This document shows, piece after piece, positions 16,155 to 23,953 of a stretch of DNA of 37,019 nucleotides (position 1 is the first letter of the stretch; each line of letters begins with the position of its first letter). Below the pieces are notes generated by a model. The model ran no database searches. It saw nothing but the letters and a program-made list of their open reading frames with translations, and was not told where the DNA came from. The position numbers and the translations under genes were made by a program. Source of the DNA: Candidatus Solibacter usitatus (GTDB lineage Bacteria; Acidobacteriota; Terriglobia; Bryobacterales; Bryobacteraceae); NCBI GenBank assembly GCA_016213245.1, contig JACRBC010000125.1, positions 1-37,019 on the forward strand. The letters run 5' to 3'.

Positions 16155-17474
16155 ATGAAAAGTTTTTACATCGAGACATTCGGCTGCCAGATGAACGTGC
16201 ACGACTCCGAGAAGGTGATCGGCACGCTGGAGGAGCGCGGTTACGGGCAGGTGCAGACGCCGGAAGAGGCGGACCTGGTGCTCTACAACACGTGCAGCAT
16301 CCGGGACAAGGCGGAGCAGAAGGTTTTCCAGCGGCTGAGCGAGAACAAGAAGGCCAGAGGCAAAGTCTTCGGCGTGCTGGGCTGCGTGGCCCAGCAGGAA
16401 GGCGAACGGATCTTCGACAAGGCGCCGCACGTGAGCCTGGTGGTGGGCTCGGCCAGTTATCCGAAGCTCGGCGAGTTGCTGGTGCAGATCGAAGCCGGCG
16501 GCCGGCGGGTGACAGGGCTGCGCCTGGATTCCGACGACACCTTCGAGACCGCGGCCACGCGGCGCGACAACCCGCACAAGGGCTACATCACCATCATCGA
16601 GGGTTGCGACAAGAGCTGCGCCTATTGCGTGGTGCCGTTCACCCGCGGCCACGAGCGCAGCCGGGCGTCGGCAAGCGTTTTGCGGGAGGCGCGGGAACTC
16701 GCCGGGGCGGGCTACACCGAGATCCAGTTGCTGGGGCAGAACGTGAACAGTTACCGGGACGCGTCGCCGGCCGGCTGGAACTTCGCGCGCCTGCTGGAAG
16801 AGGTGGGGCGGGTGGACGGTATCCGGCGCGTGCGGTTTACGACGTCGCATCCACGGGACTTCGGCCGCGAGATCATCGACGTCATCGACCGCACCGAAAC
16901 GCTGTGCAACCAGATTCATTTGCCGGTGCAGAGCGGCTCGACAAAGGTGCTGGCGGCGATGCGGCGCCAGTATACGCGGGACGAATACATGCGGCGCATC
17001 GAGTGGATGAAGGCATCCAAGCGCGACATCGCCATCTCGACCGACATCATCGTTGGGTTCCCGGGCGAGACGGAAGCGGATTTCGAGCAGACGCTGAGCC
17101 TGCTGGACGAAGTGGAGTACGACTCCATCTTCAGCTTCAAGTACTCCGCGCGGCCGAACACGCCGGCCCTCGCGCTGGAAGAGCACATTCCGGAGGAGGA
17201 AAAGGGCCGCCGGCTGATGGTGTTGCAGGAGCGGCAGCGGGCGATCCAGTTGCGACGCAACTCGGCGCTGGTGGGAACGTGGCAGGAGGCGCTGGTGGAG
17301 GGCTGGAACAGCGCGAAGGGACAGTGGATCGGGCGCACGTCGCAAAACCGGGTGCTGAACTTCGTCACGCAGGCTCAGGCGGGCAGGGAAGAGATGACGG
17401 CGCGGTACGTGCCGGTGCGCGTGACGCGGGCCGGACCGAACTCGCTGGCGGGCGAATGTGCTATAGCGGTGTAG
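16155..17474 (+). CDS. miaB: tRNA-2-methylthio-N6-isopentenyladenosine37 synthase
   Basis: A 439-residue radical-SAM methylthiotransferase that modifies A37 of tRNAs reading UNN codons. The N-terminal UPF0004 domain has cluster cysteines in ETFGCQMNVHDSE, YNTCSIRDKAEQK and LGCVAQQEG. The radical-SAM motif CxxxCxxC is GCDKSCAYCVVPFTRG. LLGQNVNSY and LPVQSGSTKVL are also standard. A C-terminal TRAM domain ends the protein (ALVEGW, GRTSQNRVLNFV). I chose the ATG at 16155 because MKSFYIETFGCQMN is the normal N-terminus; the frame is open further upstream. A gene of the bifunctional-nuclease family follows after 16 bases. Confidence 0.95.
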   Translation: MKSFYIETFGCQMNVHDSEKVIGTLEERGYGQVQTPEEADLVLYNTCSIRDKAEQKVFQRLSENKKARGKVFGVLGCVAQQEGERIFDKAPHVSLVVGSASYPKLGELLVQIEAGGRRVTGLRLDSDDTFETAATRRDNPHKGYITIIEGCDKSCAYCVVPFTRGHERSRASASVLREARELAGAGYTEIQLLGQNVNSYRDASPAGWNFARLLEEVGRVDGIRRVRFTTSHPRDFGREIIDVIDRTETLCNQIHLPVQSGSTKVLAAMRRQYTRDEYMRRIEWMKASKRDIAISTDIIVGFPGETEADFEQTLSLLDEVEYDSIFSFKYSARPNTPALALEEHIPEEEKGRRLMVLQERQRAIQLRRNSALVGTWQEALVEGWNSAKGQWIGRTSQNRVLNFVTQAQAGREEMTARYVPVRVTRAGPNSLAGECAIAV

Positions 17475-17490
17475 GAAAGGCGGGTTGTCC

Positions 17491-17976
17491 ATGGAAGTCG
17501 AAATGAAGATCCGGGGCCTGATGATGGACCCGGTGACCAACATGCCGATCGTCATCCTGAGAGACCCGGACGGAGGGCAGATTCTGCCCATCTGGGTGGG
17601 GATCTACGAGGCCAACGCGATCGCGCTGGAGATTGAGAAGGTGACCACGCCGCGCCCGATGACGCACGACCTGATCAAGAACGTGCTGACGGGCCTGGAA
17701 GCGGGCGTGCGGAAGGTGGTGGTCAGCGAACTGCGCGACGACACGTTCTTCGCCCTCATCTGGGTGGAGAAGAACGGCGAGCTGATCTCGATCGACTCCC
17801 GGCCCTCCGACGCGCTGGCGCTGGCGCTGAGGCTGGACTGTCCCATTTACGTCGAGGAGCAGGTGCTCAAGAGCTCCAAGAGCACGGCCACCGTCTCGGA
17901 CAAGGTCTCCAACGAGGAGCTCCGCCGCTGGCTGGAAGGGCTGAACGACGAGGACTTCGGCCGGTACAAGATGTAG
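17491..17976 (+). CDS. Bifunctional nuclease family protein (DUF151)
   Basis: A 161-residue protein with a complete BFN/DUF151 domain: MKIRGLMMDPVTNMPIVILRD, ILPIWVGIYEANAIAL, RPMTHDLIKNVL, then AGVRKVVVSELRDDTFFALI and SRPSDALALALRLDCPIYV. The C-terminal tail (SNEELRRWLEGLNDEDFGRYKM) resembles the UVR-like extension common in this family. Homologues were described as having DNase and RNase activity, but the biological role is unclear. The ATG at 17491 fits better than the TTG two codons upstream. It follows miaB closely, a pairing that suggests co-transcription. Confidence 0.9.
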   Translation: MEVEMKIRGLMMDPVTNMPIVILRDPDGGQILPIWVGIYEANAIALEIEKVTTPRPMTHDLIKNVLTGLEAGVRKVVVSELRDDTFFALIWVEKNGELISIDSRPSDALALALRLDCPIYVEEQVLKSSKSTATVSDKVSNEELRRWLEGLNDEDFGRYKM

Positions 17977-17983
17977 GGCGGCC

Positions 17984-18295
17984 ATGCTGACGGAGACGCT
18001 GGAGAAGCTGGAGCGGTTGGCCGCCGCCGGAATCGGGATGATCCCCGCGCCGGAGGTTCCGACTCACTTCGTATTCGAGAGAGATGGCTGCGTCGTCCTG
18101 GTGGAGCGCAGAGGCGAGGGGTTCGGCTCGGCCGGCTCGCCCGGAGTGCTGACGGAGAGAGGCGGTTTCGCGGCGCTGGTGGACCGCGGCGGGCAATCGT
18201 GGCTGGTCTCCAAGGGCGAGGAACGGCTCGCGCAGGCGGGTGAGGCGGAGGCGGCGCGGCGCTTGTTTACAGATCTTAAATCGGCTTTGCGTTAA
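17984..18295 (+). CDS. Small hypothetical protein
   Basis: A 103-residue protein, not recognised. It starts MLTETLEKLERLAAAGIGM, then has THFVFERDGCVVLVERRGEG, a glycine-rich stretch and RGGQSWLVSKGEERLAQAGE, and ends in a helix (EAEAARRLFTDLKSALR). The alternating hydrophobic strands around a Gly-rich centre suggest a small beta sheet capped by helices. No signal peptide. It begins seven bases after the DUF151 gene and is likely the last or second-last gene of the miaB operon. Confidence 0.65.
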   Translation: MLTETLEKLERLAAAGIGMIPAPEVPTHFVFERDGCVVLVERRGEGFGSAGSPGVLTERGGFAALVDRGGQSWLVSKGEERLAQAGEAEAARRLFTDLKSALR

Positions 18296-18325
18296 CCTTG
18301 GCCCTGTTCAACCGTCTTAGATGGT

Positions 18326-18553
18326 GTGAGCAGACAAACAATAGCAGCGACGGTGGTGGTTCTGCTCTCCCTGACATGGGGGGCGCCGCAACCGGTGAAA
18401 GCCCTCCCAACCATGGCTTACAGCTTCATGCGCTACATGAGCGCCATCGACCGCAGCGGGCAGGAGTTGGGATTCTGGGACAAGGTGACCTACAGCCTGG
18501 CTCTGGCCGGCTCCCACACCAAAAAGGCGGCGGTCCGCCAGGGCCGGAGCTAG
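18326..18553 (+). CDS. Possible small secreted protein
   Basis: 75 codons from a GTG at 18326. The N-terminus MSRQTIAATVVVLLSLTWGAPQPVKA looks like a signal peptide. The mature part (MAYSFMRYMSAIDRSGQELGFWDKVTYSLALAG) is amphipathic and rich in Tyr, Trp and Met. No clear ribosome-binding site is seen. Amino-acid composition argues for a true gene rather than chance, but with no family or coupling the call is weak. It is followed at once by two hairpins. Confidence 0.4.
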   Translation: MSRQTIAATVVVLLSLTWGAPQPVKALPTMAYSFMRYMSAIDRSGQELGFWDKVTYSLALAGSHTKKAAVRQGRS

Positions 18554-18562
18554 CTCCACGGT

Positions 18563-18583
18563 CTGCCGCACCACGTGCGGCAG
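18563..18583. terminator. Hairpin 1 in the convergent gap
   Basis: A perfect 9-bp inverted repeat CTGCCGCAC/GTGCGGCAG with a 3-base loop lies 10 bases after the small secreted ORF. No T-run follows on either strand, so it is a stem-loop of terminator type but not a textbook rho-independent terminator. Confidence 0.45.
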
Positions 18584-18611
18584 CACGACCGCTGCACACC
18601 CAAACGTCAAT

Positions 18612-18663
18612 GCCCCGGCGGGTAGGGAGGGGGTACGCCTACCCCCTCCCTACCCGCCGGGGC
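18612..18663. terminator. Very long perfect hairpin, probable bidirectional transcription stop
   Basis: A 24-bp uninterrupted inverted repeat with a 4-base loop (18636-18639). Each arm has runs of G or C (a GGGTAGGGAGGGGG core). On the plus strand it is followed by TTTG only, and no A-run precedes it. It separates the plus-strand miaB group from the minus-strand gene ending at 18698, so transcription stop for both is the simplest reading. A repeat element is an alternative. Confidence 0.6.
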
Positions 18664-18697
18664 TTTGTTGGCTGAGACCAGCGGCGCGGCGCCGGGG

Positions 18698-20038
18698 CTA
18701 TTTCTTGGGCGCCGCCTTCTTGACGGGCGCGGCAGGCGCTTTCTTGGGGGCTGCCTTCACCGGGGCCGCCGGCAGCGGTAGACCGCTGACGTCCTTGTTC
18801 TCCACGCTGAAGGTCACGTTGAACGGCTCGGCGGAAAACTCCGACGGCACGCCCGAGAACTCCACTTCCGTACCCTTGTCGGGGCAGACGGCGAGGGGGG
18901 TCTCCAGGGCGAGGGTCACCTCTCGCATGTCGGGTGCAGAGATGCCCACCACGATCTTCTTGGCCTTCTTGGGCGCGTCGCAATCGACGATCCTGGCCTT
19001 GAATTTCTCCACCTTGGTGTCGCCGACCGGCGCGCCGCCGGGGATGTGGGCATCCTTCAGGCTGGCCTCGTAGTAGGCCTGCCCGTTGGCGCCGGAGAGC
19101 TCGCGCTTGATGCTGATCCAGAGGGCCAGCATGGGGTTGGTCTTCTTCAACTGCTCTTCCTGCTTGATGAGGATCTCATCCTTGGACTCGATCTTGAAGT
19201 TGTCCGGCGGGAGGGCGGAGGCCTTGGCGAGGTTGATGACCTCTTCCATGCCGTTGTTGTCGCCGTGCACGGCGACGTAGTTCTTTTCGAAGTTCTTGCG
19301 CAGTTGATCGCGGTACTGCTGGGGGAAGGCGCCAGGGCCGTCATAGACGGCGGCTCGGGCGAAGTGGAACAGCGCCGGGCTTTGCAGTTCGATCTTCCTG
19401 GTCCGGATGCAGGCCTGGGCGAGCCACACCGAGGACTGGGAGTCGGCCGGATTGCGCTTCAGGACCTCGGTGAGGTGCGTGACCGCTTCGTCGTTCTTCT
19501 TCCGCTGCAGGTCGATCCAGCCCATGGTGCGGTAGGCGGTGGCTTCCATGGAGACGCGCTGCTTTTTCCAATCGTCGTCGGAGGACTGTGGCGGCTTGCG
19601 CGCCGGGCTATAAGTGTCGTCCAGAATCGACAGGAGGCCGGCAGCGGCGCGCTCGCCCAGAGCCAGCGCCGGTTCGGAGGCGTCGTTCATGGAGAGGGTC
19701 AGCAGATTGATGTAGTAGAGGCCGGCAAAGCTCTTCGGATCGGCCGCGACCTGCTCCTTGGCCGTATCCAGCATCCCCTTGGCGTTGCCCAGAGCCTGAT
19801 AGGCGGCGATGATCTGCGCGTAGCGCTCATCCTTGAAGTCGGAGGCCGGGTACTTTTCCTTCCACTGGTTCAGAAGCCCCAGCTTGGTCTGGGCGTTTTG
19901 CTCCTTGTTGATGGTCTGGACAAGGTCGTACTCGGCGCGGTCCTTCCACTGTTTCTGCGGCGCCTGGGCCCACGCGGCCGCCAGACCGAGAGAGCCGAGG
20001 GCGACGATTGCAATCGCGCGCTTGAATGAATACAGCAC
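18698..20038 (-). CDS. Secreted helical-repeat protein with basic AP/K tail
   Basis: A 446-residue protein with signal peptide (FKRAIAIVALGSLGLAAAWAQA). The body is alpha-helical, with TPR-like units such as YAQIIAAYQALGNAKGMLDTAK and MGWIDLQRKKNDEAVTHLTEVLKRNP. A beta-like C-terminal section follows, and the tail is rich in Ala, Pro and Lys (VKAAPKKAPAAPVKKAAPKK). It probably acts in the periplasm or envelope; the partner is unknown. The start is a GTG at 20038: a perfect AGGAGG (20050-20045) lies six bases upstream. The gene ends just beyond the long hairpin. Confidence 0.8.
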   Translation of the reverse strand: MLYSFKRAIAIVALGSLGLAAAWAQAPQKQWKDRAEYDLVQTINKEQNAQTKLGLLNQWKEKYPASDFKDERYAQIIAAYQALGNAKGMLDTAKEQVAADPKSFAGLYYINLLTLSMNDASEPALALGERAAAGLLSILDDTYSPARKPPQSSDDDWKKQRVSMEATAYRTMGWIDLQRKKNDEAVTHLTEVLKRNPADSQSSVWLAQACIRTRKIELQSPALFHFARAAVYDGPGAFPQQYRDQLRKNFEKNYVAVHGDNNGMEEVINLAKASALPPDNFKIESKDEILIKQEEQLKKTNPMLALWISIKRELSGANGQAYYEASLKDAHIPGGAPVGDTKVEKFKARIVDCDAPKKAKKIVVGISAPDMREVTLALETPLAVCPDKGTEVEFSGVPSEFSAEPFNVTFSVENKDVSGLPLPAAPVKAAPKKAPAAPVKKAAPKK

Positions 20039-20327
20039 CAGATGCCTCCTAAAATTCGAGGTCAGATCGATCGTTCACCATCAGGAAGCCGCGACCTGGA
20101 CCTTGCTCCAAACACGAACCGGACAATTGCGGAGTATAACGGAAGGTCCCCGAGTATCGCAAGCGCCTCGATACCAGCCATGAATCACTCATCATAGTAC
20201 CGACGCCGGGTTAGATGCTGGACGGGGGCGGTTTGTTCCCGGGAAGCGCGGATCGGGAAGGGGTGGAGAGCGGGTAAGCGCTATCAGAAAACGTAGTCGG
20301 TGAACTGGCCGTGAGGTGCGAGCGGAT
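20039..20327. other. Gap between vapC2 and the helical-repeat gene
   Basis: Apart from the AGGAGG of the gene starting at 20038, I see no gene, repeat or clear promoter here. Base composition by eye is lower in G+C than in the flanking genes. Confidence 0.5.
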
Positions 20328-20729
20328 TCAGAGCGGCAGACGCTCGAGCCCCGGCAAGCCGTCGAAGCCCGCGTCAAATGTCGCAATGCGATGGATGTCG
20401 TGATTTTGCATGACAGCAGCATGGATGGCGTCACGGGCAGAAATCCCGTGGACCTCCAGCAGCAGGTCGCGCGCCAAGTCGGTTTCAGCCAGAGTCACGC
20501 TCAGCACGACCGGGCAGATCTCGACGAAGAGATCGTAAACTTCGCTTGCTGTCGAAGTGCGGCCAAGCGCGGAATAGCGATAGAGGATCTCCTGCAAGAC
20601 CTCGGTGCTGGTGCAGCCATCGATGCGACCGTCACGCACCGCGGCCAGGAATTGGCGGGCAGACTCGCGATGCGGGTGTTCGCCGCCGGCGACATACATC
20701 GGGATGTTGGAGTCGATGAAGACCCTCAC
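20328..20729 (-). CDS. vapC: VapC-type PIN-domain toxin (module 2)
   Basis: A 133-residue PIN domain with acidic residues D6 (VFIDSNIPMY), E47 (EVLQEILYR), D100 (SARDAIHAAVM) and D119 (ATFDAGFD). These fit a magnesium-dependent ribonuclease toxin. The start is a GTG at 20729 that overlaps the vapB stop (GTGA). The frame is open upstream, but that part is the out-of-frame vapB sequence. It is a different subfamily from module 1, nearer to the MYVAGGEHP group. Confidence 0.88.
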   Translation of the reverse strand: MRVFIDSNIPMYVAGGEHPHRESARQFLAAVRDGRIDGCTSTEVLQEILYRYSALGRTSTASEVYDLFVEICPVVLSVTLAETDLARDLLLEVHGISARDAIHAAVMQNHDIHRIATFDAGFDGLPGLERLPL

Positions 20730-20959
20730 TTGCGGCCGGCCTCGATCTCGGAGAGCATCTGGTCGATATCGCAGGTCGGCGCATTGATCGACGACATCCG
20801 TGCCAGCGGATCGGCAGCGGAGTCCGCTCCAGCGGTTCGCAGTGACGCTTCCAGAGCCCGGCGAACCCACTCACCTTTTGAGATGCGCCGTCGCTGGGCG
20901 GCCATGGAGATGCGATCATCGAGTTCCGGTGGAATCAGCACCTGTAGTCGATGGCTCAT
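20726..20959 (-). CDS. vapB: Ribbon-helix-helix antitoxin (module 2)
   Basis: A 77-residue CopG/RHH-type antitoxin. The N-terminal strand and helices are HRLQVLIPPELDDRISMAAQRR and SKGEWVRRALEASL. The C-terminal part (ARMSSINAPTCDIDQMLSEIEAGRK) would bind the toxin. Four-base overlap with vapC implies coupled translation. Directly upstream is a decayed DUF1080 fragment rather than an ordinary promoter region. Confidence 0.85.
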   Translation of the reverse strand: MSHRLQVLIPPELDDRISMAAQRRRISKGEWVRRALEASLRTAGADSAADPLARMSSINAPTCDIDQMLSEIEAGRK

Positions 20960-20962
20960 ATG

Positions 20963-20982
20963 CTCAGGCTAACATGAGCAGC
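20963..20982 (-). promoter_or_regulatory. Weak inverted repeat upstream of vapB2
   Basis: TGCTCA and TGAGCA form a 6-bp inverted repeat with an 8-base gap, beginning four bases before the vapB2 start. The position fits an antitoxin operator, but the arms are short and no good -35/-10 pair accompanies them. Confidence 0.3.
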
Positions 20983-21002
20983 CAAGCTGTTCCAGCGACG
21001 GC

Positions 21003-21146
21003 AACACAGATCGCGGAACTTCAGGGTCCTGCAGCATGGGCGGGCCGCTTCGCGCATGCCCTGGCGGAATCGGAGCGTGGTATGGTCCTGAACCAGGAGG
21101 CCCTTGAGGGAGAGCGTGACCGAGCCGGGGGCGAGGTCGTGGCCGT
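21003..21146 (-). pseudogene. Decayed copy of the 3' end of a DUF1080 gene
   Basis: Read on the minus strand this stretch gives LAPGSVTLSLKGLLVQDHT, then TLRFRQGM and, after a small deletion, LKFRDL. The intact gene at 22382-23848 ends with LAPGSVTLFLNGVLVQDHA, TLRFRKGM and, after a further 20 or so residues, MKFRNL. About 27 residues align with only five differences before the copy loses frame match. A stop codon lies just upstream in frame, and no start is available. It is therefore a non-coding remnant, about 1.25 kb from its intact counterpart. Edges are approximate. Confidence 0.75.
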
Positions 21147-21217
21147 CCGGCTACTTACCGACCGCAAATCCTGATCGAAGTGGAGAACCGAAACGCCCGG
21201 GCATCCGGTCCAGGGAC

Positions 21218-22355
21218 TCAGTCTATGGATTCATCCAGGACGGCGGGGATGAACCCTTTGGCAGATCGCGAAGTGGCGTAGGGGTCCGCAAACAGGCCCG
21301 TTTCGACCAGCTTCCGGTTCGTGGCAGCGAAGAGGTGATGCCAGATCATGGTGAAGCCTTCGGCGTAAGCTACACCATTTCGTGTAGGAGCGGTTGGGCC
21401 TATGTCCCCTTTGAGTGCTTCGTAGTTCTCGCGCAACCATCGGGTAATCACATCGCGGCCAAGTCCGCGAAGATTCTTGACAAGGGGTTTGTCTCGACGT
21501 GCCAGAACCGGAACCGATAATCGAAAGCGATCGGCCAGAGGTTGAACGTACTCGATTCGCACCAGGAATTCGAGCCAGCGCCGCGCGTCCTCCACCGGCA
21601 TGCCTGCGGTCCGGGCGAGCTGATCAGCCGCAAGGTCGCCATTCCTGAGGCTCAGGAGCATGAGCCCCGGCTTTTCCCAAGCGGAGTTCCTATCGCGCCA
21701 GCTCGCGGCATGGACCGCCTGTGGCAGCAGAGACTCGAATTCTGACCCAGCCAGCCTATACTCGAGATCCGGGAGAGACCGGCGCGGAACCGAATCGGGA
21801 TCACCGAACGAGGTGAACCTGACTTGCCCATGCGTATTACTGTGGCTGCCCCAAAACATGCCTTTCTGAGACAGACCCGACTTTTCTTCCGCATACGGGA
21901 CGTACCGGCCGTCGGGCCTTGCCGCGGCAGCCTGCCGATAGCCGAGTTTTTCAGTCAAGGTCAGGCCATCCCAGTCGAGCGACATGCAGCCCAGCACAAT
22001 GAATGCGACTTCTCGCCTGTCGACGCCGGGCGCGGCATACGAAGACAGTTGCTTGACGATCTCGTCGCGCCTTGCCAAGAATCTTGACGCAAGATCCAAG
22101 CCGTATCGCTCCGTGACCTCCCGGATCCTCAGGTTCTATGCCAGTACCAGCAAGGGACGCGGCCAAGTGCGAACGATCACGGGGCGCCGAGGCGAGTTCG
22201 AGTAGGAGTTTCTGAACCGCAACCGAGGGCATGACGTCAGACCAGCACGGATGAGTTGCACACGTGACCGTGCCGGTAACGCTATAGAAGAGCGGGCCCT
22301 GAGCCTGCGCCGGGCAGAGGATGAATAGAATCGCGATCAGTCGCCGAATCAGCAT
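21218..22355 (-). pseudogene. Secreted protein gene split by a frameshift, unknown function
   Basis: The ATG at 22355 opens a signal peptide (MLIRRLIAILFILCPAQAQG) and about 75 residues ending LAASLAGTGIEPED. Near 22127-22135 the coding sense moves to another frame, which continues LRIREVTERYGLDLASRF and runs about 290 codons to 21218. The total length is 3n+1, so one inserted base explains it. The downstream frame has no good start of its own: a TTG at 22099, in mid-helix. Removing one C gives a 378-residue exported protein. Visible features include VAFIVLGCMSLDWDGLTL and GMFWGSHSNTHGQVRF, which I do not recognise. It could be a true pseudogene or an assembly error. Confidence 0.65.
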
Positions 22356-22381
22356 TGCGGTAAAGGAAGCAAAGCCGGATG

Positions 22382-23848
22382 CTACTCCAGCGGCCGGTAC
22401 CACAAGTTGCGGAACTTCATGGTGGTGTCAGGGGCGTCCTTGAAGCCGGAGTGGTCTTGCAGCATCATTGGGGCGGCGCCGCACATGCCCTTGCGGAAGC
22501 GGAGCGTGGCGTGGTCCTGCACCAGGACCCCGTTGAGAAAGAGCGTGACCGAGCCGGGAGCCAACTCCTGGCCCTTCTCGTTGCACCGGGGGGCGTGGTA
22601 GACGATGTCGTAGGCCGACCATTCGGCGGGCTTTCGGGCGGCGTTGACCAGCGGCGGGTACTGATCATAGACGGCGCCGGCCACCCCGGTCGGGTAGGTG
22701 GGGTTGTTGAAGCTGTCGAGAAGCTGGATTTCGGTGAGGCCCTGGAGGTAGACGCCGGAGTTGCCCTTGAGCTGGCCCTTCTGGTTGGGCATATCGGGGA
22801 TGAAGAACTCGAGGTGAATCTGGGCGGAGCGGAACATGGCCGTTGTATAAGCGTCGCCGGCGCCGGTGCGGCAGTGCATTTCGGCGTTCGCGGCGGTACA
22901 GCCGGAGGGCGAGCCGTCGGCCCGGGTCCAGCCGGACATATCCCTGCCGTTGAACAGGACGACGGCGTCGGAGGGCGGCTGCGAGCCGGCGCCGGGGGTG
23001 ACCACGCGCGGCTGCTCGTCGGCCGGTGTGGCGCCTTCGGCCAGGCGCGGCGGTATGGGGAGCGTGACGTTGCCTGTAGCGGCCCACTCGGCGCCGCGGG
23101 TGAAGGTGGTGACGAAGGCCGGCGTCTTGACGGCGGGGCCGTCATGGCCGAGCACGGTGGCGAAGACACGGCCCTGGCCGTAGTCGAGCGTCCACAGCAT
23201 GGGCTGCTGGAGGCCATCGCCGGGGATGGGCTGGCGGGCCTTGCCCTGGTAGAGCTTGTGGTCGTCCCAGGCGGTGGCGAGCACATGGAAGGAGCCCTCG
23301 GGCTGCCACTTGAGGTTGGCGTAGAGCTCGTCGCCGGGCTGGCCGAACTTGAGGCGCAGTCCCTTGGTAATGGGATGCGCGGGGTCCTTGACCTCGACGG
23401 TGAAGTCGTGGGCGGCCGAGTGGTGGCCGTTGTTGGGACGCCAGTTGGCGCCGCTGAGCTTCTCGTACTCGGGCCAGTCCAGGAACGCGGCGGTGGAGAA
23501 GTGGTACATGACCAGCCCCTTGCCGGAGCGGACGTAGCCCAGCAGGGCGTTGCGGGTCTGCTCGCTCCAGGCGTAGTCCTTGTTGCGTGCGTCGTAGTAG
23601 TTCAGGACGACCAGGTCGTAGGGGGCGAGCGTCTCCGGACCGGCGCCGCGGAACTCCTCCGTCACGCGCACGTCGAAGCGCCCGGTTTCCTCCAGGGCCT
23701 TCTTCAAAAGGGGCGAAACAGTCTGCCAGTCGTGGCCGCCCACGGGCCCGCCGGTGACCAGCAGAGTCTTGATCTTGGGAGTTGTCGTACGCGCTTGGGC
23801 GATCAGGGCCGGAGCGCAGAATAGGACGAGGGCGATGATCCGGAACAT
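22382..23848 (-). CDS. Secreted ThuA-like domain fused to DUF1080 (3-keto-disaccharide hydrolase) domain
   Basis: A 488-residue exported protein with signal MFRIIALVLFCAPALIAQA; the ATG at 23848 was chosen because it begins this signal. Residues about 26-265 form a ThuA-like (class I glutamine amidotransferase-fold) domain: KTLLVTGGPVGGHDW, YDLVVLNYYDARN, and GKGLVMYHFSTAAF. Residues about 295-488 form DUF1080, a concanavalin-like jelly roll: VVLFNGRDMSGWT, GNSGVYLQGLTEIQLLDSF, and VTLFLNGVLVQDH. DUF1080 proteins include 3-keto-glucoside hydrolases, and ThuA is linked to trehalose use. A role in oxidised-disaccharide breakdown is inferred. A decayed copy of its 3' end lies at about 21003-21146. 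Confidence 0.88.
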   Translation of the reverse strand: MFRIIALVLFCAPALIAQARTTTPKIKTLLVTGGPVGGHDWQTVSPLLKKALEETGRFDVRVTEEFRGAGPETLAPYDLVVLNYYDARNKDYAWSEQTRNALLGYVRSGKGLVMYHFSTAAFLDWPEYEKLSGANWRPNNGHHSAAHDFTVEVKDPAHPITKGLRLKFGQPGDELYANLKWQPEGSFHVLATAWDDHKLYQGKARQPIPGDGLQQPMLWTLDYGQGRVFATVLGHDGPAVKTPAFVTTFTRGAEWAATGNVTLPIPPRLAEGATPADEQPRVVTPGAGSQPPSDAVVLFNGRDMSGWTRADGSPSGCTAANAEMHCRTGAGDAYTTAMFRSAQIHLEFFIPDMPNQKGQLKGNSGVYLQGLTEIQLLDSFNNPTYPTGVAGAVYDQYPPLVNAARKPAEWSAYDIVYHAPRCNEKGQELAPGSVTLFLNGVLVQDHATLRFRKGMCGAAPMMLQDHSGFKDAPDTTMKFRNLWYRPLE

Positions 23849-23893
23849 GTCGGTTACCTGCTGGCGATTGTATGTCATTCCGCGCGGCCGCAC

Positions 23894-23923
23894 TTGTGAA
23901 GGTGCTATCTTTCGATACATAAT
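23894..23923 (+). promoter_or_regulatory. Candidate promoter for the membrane glycosyltransferase-like gene
   Basis: A TTGTGA (23894-23899) and a TACATAAT stretch (23916-23923) lie 16-18 bases apart, in a locally AT-richer divergent gap. A good GAGGT ribosome-binding site (23942-23946) follows, seven bases before the ATG at 23954. Confidence 0.45.
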
Positions 23924-23953
23924 CAACCCGCTGTACTGGACGAGGTAACGGGA

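Noticed and set aside
20328..20870. A longer VapC2 start within vapB
   Set aside because: The extra N-terminal residues are a frame shadow of vapB. The GTGA overlap at 20729 gives normal PIN length.
21218..22099. The 293-codon frame as an intact gene
   Set aside because: Its only start is a TTG inside a helix, and an exported N-terminus fits upstream after a one-base correction.
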